In this document: positions 1 through 6,855 of the stretch, in pieces
Layout: each line of letters begins with the position of its first letter
How positions within the stretch are numbered: position 1 is the first letter of the stretch
Assembly: GCA_900552475.1 (NCBI GenBank)
Contig: USAC01000044.1
Location: 1 to 16,263, forward strand
Source: an uncultured Eubacteriales bacterium
GTDB lineage: Bacteria > Bacillota > Clostridia > Oscillospirales > Oscillospiraceae
Direction: 5' to 3'
DNA: 16,263 nt
The notes under the pieces: model-generated
What the model was told of the DNA's origin: nothing
The model's input: the letters and a program-made list of their open reading frames with translations, nothing else
The model's database searches: none
Position numbers and translations under genes: made by a program

Positions 1-1
1 G

Positions 2-454
2 AAATTAAATGTTCTGGACGCGGTAATCGGTTTGCCTGCAAATCTGTTCTTTGGTACGGGCATCCCCGTCTGCGTCCTTGTTCTCAAGAGAGAGCGAAAC
101 GGTAACTCTGACAACATTCTTTTCATCGACGCTTCCAGCGACTTTGAAGCCGGAAAGAACCAGAATATCCTTCGGGAGTGCGACATTGACAAGATTGTTG
201 AAACCTACGAGCGCCGTCAGGATGTCGATAAATACGCTCATGTTGCGACCATGCAAGAGATTGAAGAGAATGGCTTCAATCTGAATATCCCCCGTTATGT
301 TGACACCTTTGAGCCGGAACCTGAGATTGACTTGAATGAAGTTGCCGCTGAGATCCGCAAGCTGCAATCTGAAATCAAGGATATTGATGCGGAACTGAAA
401 CCGTTTTTTGATGAGTTGGGGCTGGTTTTCCCCTTTGACGTGGAGGGCAAATAA
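2..454 (+). CDS. hsdM: Type I restriction-modification methyltransferase subunit HsdM, C-terminal part (5' end outside window)
   Basis: HsdM is the adenine-N6 methyltransferase subunit of type I R-M enzymes; two copies join one HsdS to methylate the sequence that HsdS recognises. The frame is open from the window edge and ends at TAA 452-454, giving 150 residues. It starts with the segment AVIGLPANLFFGTGIPVCVL, typical of the end of the N6-MTase catalytic domain, then ILFIDAS and a C-terminal charged helical region (EVAAEIRKLQSEIKDIDAEL) that in this family contacts HsdS. The catalytic NPPF motif would lie upstream, outside the window. The gene ends 2 nt before the hsdS start, so the two are an operon and probably translationally coupled. 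No restriction subunit HsdR is visible here; it may lie upstream or be missing. The family call is firm; function cannot be judged from the fragment. Confidence 0.93.
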   Translation, partial: KLNVLDAVIGLPANLFFGTGIPVCVLVLKRERNGNSDNILFIDASSDFEAGKNQNILRECDIDKIVETYERRQDVDKYAHVATMQEIEENGFNLNIPRYVDTFEPEPEIDLNEVAAEIRKLQSEIKDIDAELKPFFDELGLVFPFDVEGK

Positions 455-456
455 TT

Positions 457-1668
457 ATGGCAAATGTATCCTCAAGTAACGGTCTTGAGAAGCGTCCGAA
501 GCTCCGCTTTCCGGGCTTCGATGAGCCGTGGAGAGCAGAAAAATTGTCTGATTTTGCAGAACGAGTAACACGGAAAAACAGCAACAATGAAACTGATCTA
601 CCCCTGACAATATCCTCGAAAGATGGTCTTGTCGATCAGATCAGTTACTTCAACAAAACCGTTGCAAGCAAAGACATGAGCGGATATTACCTTTTGAGGA
701 ATGGCGAATATGCGTATAACAAGAGCTATTCCGTAGGTTACGACTTCGGTTCAATAAAGCGGTTAGACCGCTATCCTATGGGAGCGTTGTCTACACTATA
801 TATCTGTTTTGCGCTCAAGAAGCACGATACAGACTTCATTAAGGTGTACTTTGATTCACTCAAATGGTACAAGGAAATCTATATGATTTCAGCAGAAGGG
901 GCAAGAAATCACGGATTGCTTAATGTCCCAACAGATGAGTTCTTCGCCACAAAACACTATCTGCCGGAGAATACTGCCGAGCAAAGAAAGGTTGCAGACT
1001 TTCTCATTGCCTTAGATCGTCGTATCGACGCGCAGCAATCTCTCGTAGTTAACCTCAAGAAGTATAAAAGAGGTGTGTTTGAGACGGTATTTTCCCAAAA
1101 AGTTAGACTCATTCCTCGTAACAAGAGAAAGGACTGGCAGAAATATAAACTGTCCGATTTTGCCACGAGAGTAACGAGGAAAAATGGAGGGCAATCGGAT
1201 ATACCGCTGACTATCTCTGCGCAATACGGTTTGATTGATCAACGGGATTTCTTTTCCAAGACCGTTGCAAGCGCAGACATGAGCGGGTATTATTTGCTTC
1301 GTTCTGGAGAATACGCCTACAATCGTAGTACATCAAATGATTATCCATTTGGCTCTATCAAGCGTCTCGAATTGTATCCTATGGGGGCTGTTTCAACCCT
1401 CTACCTTTGCTTTAGGGTTAAAGACGATATAGTATTGAGTGATCTTGCAAAATGGTATTTTGAGTCTTCTCAATGGCATCGTGGCGTTAATGAGATTTGC
1501 GCCGAGGGTGCAAGAAATCACGGACTCCTTAATGTTCCAACGGATGGTTTCTTTAATACAGTTCATACATTGCCTTCTGATCCAGAGGAACAATTAGCTA
1601 TACAAAGAGTCCCCTCAAAGCAAAACCTTATGGGATTATCAAAGTCAACAATGGTGTTCCCGGTATAG
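457..1668 (+). CDS. hsdS: Type I R-M specificity subunit HsdS with two same-family recognition domains; 3' end replaced
   Basis: HsdS gives a type I R-M enzyme its DNA specificity through two target-recognition domains (TRDs) held apart by conserved helices. The start ATG 457 has a GGAGGG ribosome site inside the hsdM end. Residues 14-27 (PKLRFPGFDEPW) are the usual HsdS N-terminus of Firmicutes. TRD1 covers about 29-170, conserved helices about 172-210 (EQRKVADFLIALDRRID, LKKYKRGVFE), and TRD2 about 230-373. The two TRDs are clearly homologous: both carry KLSDFA.RVTRKN, KTVAS.DMSGYYLLR.GEYAYN, FGSIKRL..YPMGA.STLY and GARNHGLLNVPTD. The protein should continue after EEQLAI (to 382) into a second helical region, but from about residue 383 the sequence is not HsdS-like and stops at 1666-1668. 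At the same place a different HsdS resumes in another frame. It is therefore a 3'-truncated or recombined hsdS; a protein lacking the distal helices might still pair with other HsdS fragments. Confidence 0.88.
   Translation: MANVSSSNGLEKRPKLRFPGFDEPWRAEKLSDFAERVTRKNSNNETDLPLTISSKDGLVDQISYFNKTVASKDMSGYYLLRNGEYAYNKSYSVGYDFGSIKRLDRYPMGALSTLYICFALKKHDTDFIKVYFDSLKWYKEIYMISAEGARNHGLLNVPTDEFFATKHYLPENTAEQRKVADFLIALDRRIDAQQSLVVNLKKYKRGVFETVFSQKVRLIPRNKRKDWQKYKLSDFATRVTRKNGGQSDIPLTISAQYGLIDQRDFFSKTVASADMSGYYLLRSGEYAYNRSTSNDYPFGSIKRLELYPMGAVSTLYLCFRVKDDIVLSDLAKWYFESSQWHRGVNEICAEGARNHGLLNVPTDGFFNTVHTLPSDPEEQLAIQRVPSKQNLMGLSKSTMVFPV
1053..1073 (+). repeat. Copy 1 of 21-bp identical direct repeat in the HsdS conserved-helix coding sequence
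   Basis: This stretch encodes the LKKYKRG part of the HsdS central conserved helices. An identical 21-bp copy lies at 1931-1951 in the next frame. Such identical conserved-region segments are where hsdS genes exchange recognition domains by homologous recombination. The two copies lie 878 bp apart in direct orientation, so recombination between them would delete one recognition-domain block. Confidence 0.85.
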
Positions 1669-3434
1669 TGTCCACTCTTTACGCTGTGTACCACCCCTTA
1701 AAAACTGTTGTTCCGAGGTTTGTTGATTTCTATTTCTCGAACGATCTTCGACTTAACAAGTTTCTAAAGCCACTGGTTAATATTGGCGCAAAACATGATA
1801 TGAAGGTCAATAATACATTTGTACTAACGGGGATGGTAGTTTTTCCTCCTTTGCGTGAGCAACAGAAAATCGTTGATTTTCTAACCATACTTGACCGTCG
1901 AATTGATGTTCAGCGAAAAAAAGTAGAAGCCCTCAAGAAGTATAAAAGAGGATTGCTTAATCAAATATTTTCTGCAATCTCGAAAGGTTCTCAGCGCAGA
2001 AAACTTCGTGAGCTTGTTCACGTTTCAGGAGGCAAAACGCCAAGTATGAGTAATTCGCTCTATTGGAACGGAGACATCGTTTGGATTTCCTCCAAAGACA
2101 TGAAGAGTAGTAGAATTTCCGGTAGCGAGCTAAAGATAACAAATCTGGCGCTCAATGAGATGACGCTTTATCATCCGGGGACATTATTGTTGGTTGCGCG
2201 GAGTGGTATCTTGAAACATTCGCTGCCTCTCGCTATTCTCGAAGTAGATGCAACGATAAATCAGGACATCAAAGCATTGCAAGTACATGGTTGCAACGCA
2301 TTCTACCTCTATTATGCAATTCTGTCGCAAGAGGACAATATCATTAGAACCCTTGTGAAAACCGGAACAACTGTACAAAGTCTCATGATGGATTCCTTCT
2401 TAAACATTGAAATACCAACGCCTGACATTGACCAGCAACAAAGCATAATCGACAAGCTGGCTAAACTCGAAAAGTATGTAGATGTTCAGGAAAAAGAACT
2501 ATCGTTATTATCCCAAATGCACCCACAAATGCAGACTGCTTTTGCAACATATTTGGAAAAATTTCTTGGCAAGCTATCTACTGTCCAAATCCAGACTTTT
2601 CTGACCTCACATTCCGCTCATATAGCTAATACTATGGAGTTTGCAAAAGTTCGGTATGCGCAAAAGTCTAACGCCGGTGTAATTTACAAGAATTTGAACA
2701 CCTTTGCTCGGGCCAATCCCGAGAATGTGGATTTTATCCGGAAGTATTTAACTTTGACAAAATGTGATTTGTTCTTTGCGGATAAAGCCATTTTCGTTGA
2801 AGGTGCCTCTGAACGATTGCTACTGCCTGACATGATTGAGAAATGCGAAACGGCTGGGGTGTTTGGTTCCTGTAAATACCCTTTATCTGCACAGTATTAT
2901 GCTTTAATTGAAATCGGTGGGGCCTATGCACATAAGTTCATTCCATTTATTGATTTTTTAGGAGTACCGTGCCTAATCCTTACGGATTTGGATTCTGTAG
3001 CAGACCGTGTAGGTGAAAGCGGGAAGGTAGTAAAAAAGTCCGTTGTGGTTAGCCAAGGGGAAACTACATCTAACGAAACCATAAAATGGTGGGTTCGTAG
3101 AAATAATGGTCTTCCTGAGTGCGATACATCAAAAATCGACCTCACAGAAATTACCTCGATGACTACAGCCAACAAGACCAGAGGCAAATGCCATATCGTG
3201 TTCCAAACGGCCGAAAGAGGATTGTGTGGGCACTCGTTGGAGGAAGCAATTCGTAATGTCAACCGAACGCACTATGATTTAGGTGATAGCATAAGTGAAG
3301 AAGACCTTGAGTTTAAGGGCAAAAGCAAAACAGATTTTGCCCTCGATCTCATTTGCGAATGCTCCGGTTATTGTGTTCCTGACTACATAAAGTCCGGCTT
3401 AAAATGGTTGAATGATCAAAGAGTTCTTGAGTAA
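1668..3434 (+). CDS. In-frame chimera: HsdS fragment (half TRD, helices, another TRD, helices) fused to ATPase-tail plus TOPRIM half of an OLD-family nuclease
   Basis: The frame holds 588 codons; the GTG at 1668 is only a nominal start. HsdS-like sequence already begins upstream in this frame (about 1600, YTKSPLKAKPYGIIK). Residues 1-60 are the end of a TRD. Residues 61-107 are HsdS central helices (REQQKIVDFLTILDRRIDVQ, LKKYKRGLLNQIFS). Residues 110-250 are a TRD of another family (SGGKTPS...), and 250-283 the distal helices. From M284 the protein is an OLD-family (GajA-like) nuclease: HPQMQ just after where Walker B should be, the ABC switch histidine in SHSAHIA (314-320), then TOPRIM with VEGASE (377-382) and DLD (440-442). 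Walker A, the ABC signature and Walker B are absent, so no working ATPase can form from this chain. The TOPRIM acidic residues look intact. The next gene is a UvrD-like helicase 14 nt downstream, the usual Gabija partner. Either a deletion product or a functional fusion; the domain calls are strong, function is open. Confidence 0.85.
   Translation: MSTLYAVYHPLKTVVPRFVDFYFSNDLRLNKFLKPLVNIGAKHDMKVNNTFVLTGMVVFPPLREQQKIVDFLTILDRRIDVQRKKVEALKKYKRGLLNQIFSAISKGSQRRKLRELVHVSGGKTPSMSNSLYWNGDIVWISSKDMKSSRISGSELKITNLALNEMTLYHPGTLLLVARSGILKHSLPLAILEVDATINQDIKALQVHGCNAFYLYYAILSQEDNIIRTLVKTGTTVQSLMMDSFLNIEIPTPDIDQQQSIIDKLAKLEKYVDVQEKELSLLSQMHPQMQTAFATYLEKFLGKLSTVQIQTFLTSHSAHIANTMEFAKVRYAQKSNAGVIYKNLNTFARANPENVDFIRKYLTLTKCDLFFADKAIFVEGASERLLLPDMIEKCETAGVFGSCKYPLSAQYYALIEIGGAYAHKFIPFIDFLGVPCLILTDLDSVADRVGESGKVVKKSVVVSQGETTSNETIKWWVRRNNGLPECDTSKIDLTEITSMTTANKTRGKCHIVFQTAERGLCGHSLEEAIRNVNRTHYDLGDSISEEDLEFKGKSKTDFALDLICECSGYCVPDYIKSGLKWLNDQRVLE
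1931..1951 (+). repeat. Copy 2 of 21-bp identical direct repeat in the HsdS conserved-helix coding sequence
   Basis: This is the second identical copy of the repeat at 1053-1073. It encodes LKKYKRG at residues 89-95 of the HsdS-OLD fusion frame. It shows that the two hsdS pieces share near-identical conserved-region DNA while their recognition domains differ. Confidence 0.85.
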
Positions 3435-3448
3435 GGAGGTGCCAGTTC

Positions 3449-5191
3449 ATGGGGGGAGAGTATATTGGTGCAAATTACAATCTTGCAAAAACAGAAGCTG
3501 ATAAGATTGATGCACAGATTATCGAAACACTTAAATCGGGACACAGTTTCCGTGTTGAAGCTGGTGCGGGTTCTGGCAAAACTTACTCTCTGAATCGAGT
3601 CATTGAATGGATACAAACAAATAAATGGTCTGACTATAGCCGAAAAAAGCAAAATGTGGTCTGTATTACTTATACAAATGCGGCCGTAGATGTAATTGCA
3701 GAAAGGCTTTCGAAAGATTCATTTATTCTTCCTTCCACAATCCACTCGTTTGCATGGAATGCCATCAAACAGTATCAAAGCGTTTTGATTGATGCTGTAA
3801 CAACGAATCCCGAATTTCTGCCAGACGAGGGCGATTTTATAAAGGTTACTAAAGTGGATTATAATTTAGGACATCGATATAAGGAAAATGGAATTCAGTA
3901 CCTTTATCACGACGATGTTCTAAAGCTCTTCTGCCTGTTTCTGGATAATGCGAAATTTCGCCGTGTATTTGCGGATAAATACCCTCTGATACTGATTGAT
4001 GAATACCAAGACTCCTATAAGCCGATTATTGATCGCTTCATTGAATTCTTTATATCAAAAGGTGTTGGGCCTCAGTTCGGCTTTTTCGGCGATGCTTGGC
4101 AGACCATCTATCAGTCAAACAAAGCCTGCGGCGAAATTAAACACGATAAAATCGAGGTAATAAAGAAGGGATCAAATTTCCGATCTGCACCAAGGATTGT
4201 TCAACTTCTGAATGATATCCGCCCTGAATTGCCGCAAAAATCAGCGATTGATGGATTTAACGGTGAAGTTTTAGTGATTACATGCGATGATTATTCGGGA
4301 GCTCGTCGCACAGAACGCAATTTCAAAAATGAATTACCAGCGGACGAGTTGAGGGTAAGGCTAAATAATATTAGAGAAAAAATTGAACAGACTACCCCCG
4401 CCGACGAAGAGCTTAAAGTCCTGATGATTACGCACAAAGTCCTTGCTTCCCAGCAAGGCTACGAGCAACTTTTGGATATACTGGATGATGGGTTGCGCAA
4501 TAAGGAAGACCCTTTTCTTATTTTCTTTGCTGATACGATAGAACCGATATATTATGCGCTTAATACTTCGAACATCCAGTTGCTCTTTGACACGCTCGGA
4601 ATCAAGAGGTACCCAATTACAAAAAAATCTGAAAAAACCAAATGGAAAAGTCTCTGTAACCAGCTAACAGAGGTTCGCGCGCAAAAAGCTATTGACGTTT
4701 TGGAGGCAATCATTCATAGTAAATTAGTACCCCTTCCGCCTAAAGTGGATAGATGGTATCGGCTCTATAAGGATGCTCCGGAAACAATGTATGCATCGGA
4801 GGCTACAATTCAACAGTTTTTACAGTTGGATTATGCACAATTTATTGCTGTTAGAGATTTTCTATATCCAGACGCACAATTTTCAACGGAGCATGGCGTA
4901 AAAGGCGAAGAATACGACAATGTTGTTTTTGTTATCAGCAAAGGGTGGAATCAGTACCAATTTGAAACCTATGCACCCATGATAACTGGTCATGCCACTA
5001 TTCCTAAAGGCAAAGAAGGATCGTATGAACGAAACAGGAATCTTTTCTATGTTTGTTGCTCAAGACCCAAGAAGCGATTATTCTTTTTTGTTACCGTGCC
5101 AATAGAAACCGCATTCAGAGCGTTTTTAGTGACTTTGGTAGGTGAAGAAAACATTCTTACTTATGAGCAGTTTATGAAAATGGTTCATTAA
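3449..5191 (+). CDS. UvrD/Rep-family superfamily 1 helicase, GajB-like partner of an OLD nuclease
   Basis: This 580-residue superfamily 1A helicase/NTPase would act on DNA alongside the OLD nuclease encoded before it; in Gabija defence the GajB helicase partners the GajA nuclease. All core motifs are readable: motif I EAGAGSGKT (37-45), Ia CITYTNAA (72-79), II LILIDEYQDS (180-189), III GFFGDAWQTIY (211-221), NFRS of motif IV (243-246), V TEHGVKGEEYDNVV (480-493) and VI LFYVCCSRPKKRL (534-546). It is shorter than PcrA/UvrD (about 720), in line with short accessory UvrD-like helicases. The start ATG 3449 is preceded by TAAGGAGGT at 3432-3440, so the stop of the chimeric gene lies in the ribosome site. 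Base composition is AT-richer than the backbone. It appears intact although its presumed nuclease partner is rearranged. The helicase call is firm; the Gabija assignment is by context. Confidence 0.9.
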   Translation: MGGEYIGANYNLAKTEADKIDAQIIETLKSGHSFRVEAGAGSGKTYSLNRVIEWIQTNKWSDYSRKKQNVVCITYTNAAVDVIAERLSKDSFILPSTIHSFAWNAIKQYQSVLIDAVTTNPEFLPDEGDFIKVTKVDYNLGHRYKENGIQYLYHDDVLKLFCLFLDNAKFRRVFADKYPLILIDEYQDSYKPIIDRFIEFFISKGVGPQFGFFGDAWQTIYQSNKACGEIKHDKIEVIKKGSNFRSAPRIVQLLNDIRPELPQKSAIDGFNGEVLVITCDDYSGARRTERNFKNELPADELRVRLNNIREKIEQTTPADEELKVLMITHKVLASQQGYEQLLDILDDGLRNKEDPFLIFFADTIEPIYYALNTSNIQLLFDTLGIKRYPITKKSEKTKWKSLCNQLTEVRAQKAIDVLEAIIHSKLVPLPPKVDRWYRLYKDAPETMYASEATIQQFLQLDYAQFIAVRDFLYPDAQFSTEHGVKGEEYDNVVFVISKGWNQYQFETYAPMITGHATIPKGKEGSYERNRNLFYVCCSRPKKRLFFFVTVPIETAFRAFLVTLVGEENILTYEQFMKMVH

Positions 5192-5396
5192 ACACCATAG
5201 AAAAACGGCTACCGATTATTGCTGATCGGCGGGCTACAGGTATATGCTAAATTATTTTATCTACAACTTTCGGTATCATCTTGGCACTTAGCTGACATCC
5301 AACGAATTCTGTATAGCTGTAGTAGTTATGTGAATGTCTTGGCGTTTAAATAAGTGCTTCAGAAACTATGCAATCTGCGCCGCAATAGACAAAGAA
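5192..5396. other. Intergenic stretch between helicase gene and tRNA terminator; no gene seen
   Basis: About 205 bp, AT-rich. Short open stretches exist on the + strand but none has a ribosome site or recognisable product. A weak inverted repeat (CCGAT...ATCGG, about 5210-5230) follows the helicase stop but lacks a T-run. This is where the right end of an integrated element would be expected, at the tRNA 3' side; no integrase is encoded here. Confidence 0.5.
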
Positions 5397-5437
5397 TAAG
5401 AAAAATCCCTCTGAAATCAACGATTTCAGAGGGATTT
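5397..5437 (-). terminator. Rho-independent terminator of the tRNA-Pro gene
   Basis: Perfect arms 5402-5418 and 5422-5438 (17 bp, three-base loop) carry the CCCTCTGAAATC core. On the minus strand the hairpin is followed by a TTTTT run, and it begins immediately after the tRNA CCA end. On the + strand only TTTT follows, so any use by the helicase transcript would be weaker. Confidence 0.85.
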
Positions 5438-5513
5438 TGGTCCGAGTGGGGCGACTCGAACGCCCGGTCTCTTGAACCCAAATCAAGCGCGATACCAACT
5501 TCGCTACACCCGG
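5438..5513 (-). tRNA. tRNA-Pro, anticodon TGG
   Basis: Read on the minus strand this 76-nt gene folds as a full cloverleaf. The acceptor stem CCGGGTG pairs with CACTCGG, with A as discriminator and an encoded CCA. The D stem is GCGA/TCGC, the anticodon stem CTTGA/TCAAG with loop TTTGGGT (anticodon TGG, proline), and the T arm GGGCG-TTCGAGT-CGCCC. The CCA end faces the AT-rich defence island at 1-5191. Tyrosine integrases commonly use the 3' end of tRNA genes as attachment sites, so this gene may mark the island boundary. No second copy of the tRNA 3' end is visible in the window. Confidence 0.95.
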
Positions 5514-5779
5514 ATATTCACTTTCCTGCCATGATACCACGGCGAGGGGTAAAAATAAAGATTTTTCTGTCTGTGGTCATTCCTGTGGTCAAAGCCGCTT
5601 TTGTGCCGTTTTCTGCAATCGGGGAAAATCCCGAAAATGCAGGTGTCACAAGGCTTTGCGGTGTTTCGCCTTGCCCCGTCCCGGATACCGCCACGGCACT
5701 CCCAAACTGTGTGCGGCAACTTAGCTTACTATACCAGCTTTTTACGCGTTTTGCAAGAGGGGGAAACGCTGCGGATGGG
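5514..5779. other. Non-coding stretch between tRNA-Pro and the IS remnant
   Basis: I see no convincing gene here. Open frames on both strands lack ribosome sites and family resemblance. The part nearest the tRNA should carry its minus-strand promoter: TATCAT (rc of 5531-5536) with TTTATT 17 nt upstream (rc of 5554-5559) is the best, weak, match. A small imperfect hairpin (CAAGGC...GCCTTG, about 5647-5671) has no T-run. Confidence 0.4.
5764..5779 (+). repeat. Left copy of 16-bp direct repeat flanking the IS remnant
   Basis: AAACGCTGCGGATGGG is repeated exactly at 6746-6761 on the other side of the transposase pseudogene. The simplest reading is a target-site duplication made on insertion, although 16 bp is long for most IS families. 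Confidence 0.75.
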
Positions 5780-6745
5780 TGGAATTTGTAGGACTACAAT
5801 ACACATTGAACAAGAGTATAACACAAGACATGGCCTGCAGGCAATCCAATGAAGTACGCGGAGAAATACGGCGTGAGTCGTGCCAGCCGGAAATACAACA
5901 AAAGCCGGTCATACATCTACTTCTGGAAGCAGCGCTGGGACGGAAGTGCGGCGGCCCTTGCCTGCCAGTTCCGACATCCGCACAGCTATCCGAACCAGCA
6001 CACAGCGGCCGAACTGAAACTCATCCGGGATATGCGCCGTCGGAATCCCCAAATGGGCTTAATCGAGCTATGGTACCGCCTGCGGCGGCGCGGGTACACC
6101 CGCCGCCCAGAAAGTCTGTTCCGCGTGATGCGCAAAATCGGCTTGTTTTCGGCTGAGGAGCAGAAAGAAACCTATATTCCCAAGCCGTATGAGCAGATGC
6201 CCCATCCCGGCGAGCGCGTCCGGGTGGATGTGAAGGTTGTGCCGCGTAAGTGCATTGCGGATCCGGAGCTTCGCCTGTTCCACTACACCGCCATTGACGA
6301 GTTCACGCGCCTTCGGTTTCTCGCCGCCTACCCAGAGCAGTCCACCTATTCTTCGGCCGATTTTCTTCGCAGACTGAAAGCGTGGTATGCACGCCGCGGC
6401 ATCAAGGTCGAGTGAGTCCAGACAGACAACGGCTTCGAGTTTACGAACCGTTTTTCAAACAGCAAACGTGATTTGCCGACGCTGTTTGAGAAGACGGCTG
6501 CCGAACTGGGGATCCGGCATAAACTGATTCGCCCCTATACGCCGCGCCACAACGGAAAGGTCGAGCGCAGCCACCGTGACAGGATCAGAAGCTCTTCTAT
6601 TCCTGTCACGCCTTCTATTCTCTGGATGATTTTGTAAAGCAGCTCGCCGTCCATAACCGCTGCTCCAGCAACTTACCCATGAGACCACTCCACTGACTTT
6701 CTCCCTACGAGTTCGCTGTTCAATATGTTTGACAAACCTACAGGA
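5780..6745 (+). mobile_element. Degenerate insertion sequence with DDE (rve-type) transposase remnant
   Basis: An element of about 0.96 kb lies between two copies of a 16-bp direct repeat. Its ends carry a short imperfect inverted repeat: TGTAGG at 5787-5792 and CCTACA at 6737-6742, with further inward similarity ending in ATTGAACA on both sides. The exact ends are uncertain: if TGTAGG is the true left tip, 7 bp separate it from the left direct repeat. The only gene inside is the broken transposase. The single-frame HTH plus integrase-core layout suggests an IS481-like family; this is inference. Confidence 0.7.
5799..6732 (+). pseudogene. Transposase pseudogene (HTH plus rve/DDE core), two frameshifts and two nonsense codons
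   Basis: The conceptual product would cut and join IS ends. The N-terminus HIEQEYNTRHGLQAIQ is read in one frame up to TGA 5850-5852. It then continues as MKYAEKYGVSRASRKYNKSR (HTH domain) in the frame beginning at 5849, so a frameshift lies at about 5845-5850. The integrase core follows: VDVKVVP, the DEFTRLRFLAAYPEQ segment with the first Asp, then a TGA at 6413-6415 where a sense codon (Cys or Trp by a one-base change) would be expected. VQTDNGFEFTNRF, with the second Asp, comes straight after in the same frame, then RPYTPRHNGKVERSHR with the catalytic Glu. A two-base shift at about 6578-6582 moves the frame to EDQKLFYSCHAFYSLDDFVKQ. A second TGA is at 6694-6696 and the natural stop is TGA 6730-6732. 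With four lesions the copy is inactive unless helped in trans. Confidence 0.88.
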
Positions 6746-6761
6746 AAACGCTGCGGATGGG
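6746..6761 (+). repeat. Right copy of 16-bp direct repeat flanking the IS remnant
   Basis: This is an exact copy of 5764-5779. Removing the element plus one copy would rejoin the sequence left of 5764 to the 3' flank of the VTT-family membrane gene. Confidence 0.75.
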
Positions 6762-6855
6762 CGCGCCGGCGGACCGAGCTCTTGGGCAGGTGGGTAGAAG
6801 AGGCACCGCATCTGCTTTCGGCAAAATACGGCGCATTTATGACGGCTATCGCGGG

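Noticed and set aside
1668..1670. GTG 1668 as a genuine start codon of the chimeric gene
   Set aside because: HsdS-like sequence in the same frame begins about 70 nt upstream and no Shine-Dalgarno precedes the GTG, so this is at best a nominal start; translation may depend on coupling to the overlapping hsdS stop.
5354..5791. Open frames on both strands across the tRNA-Pro gene and the gap beside it
   Set aside because: They read through a perfect tRNA cloverleaf and its terminator and have no ribosome sites.
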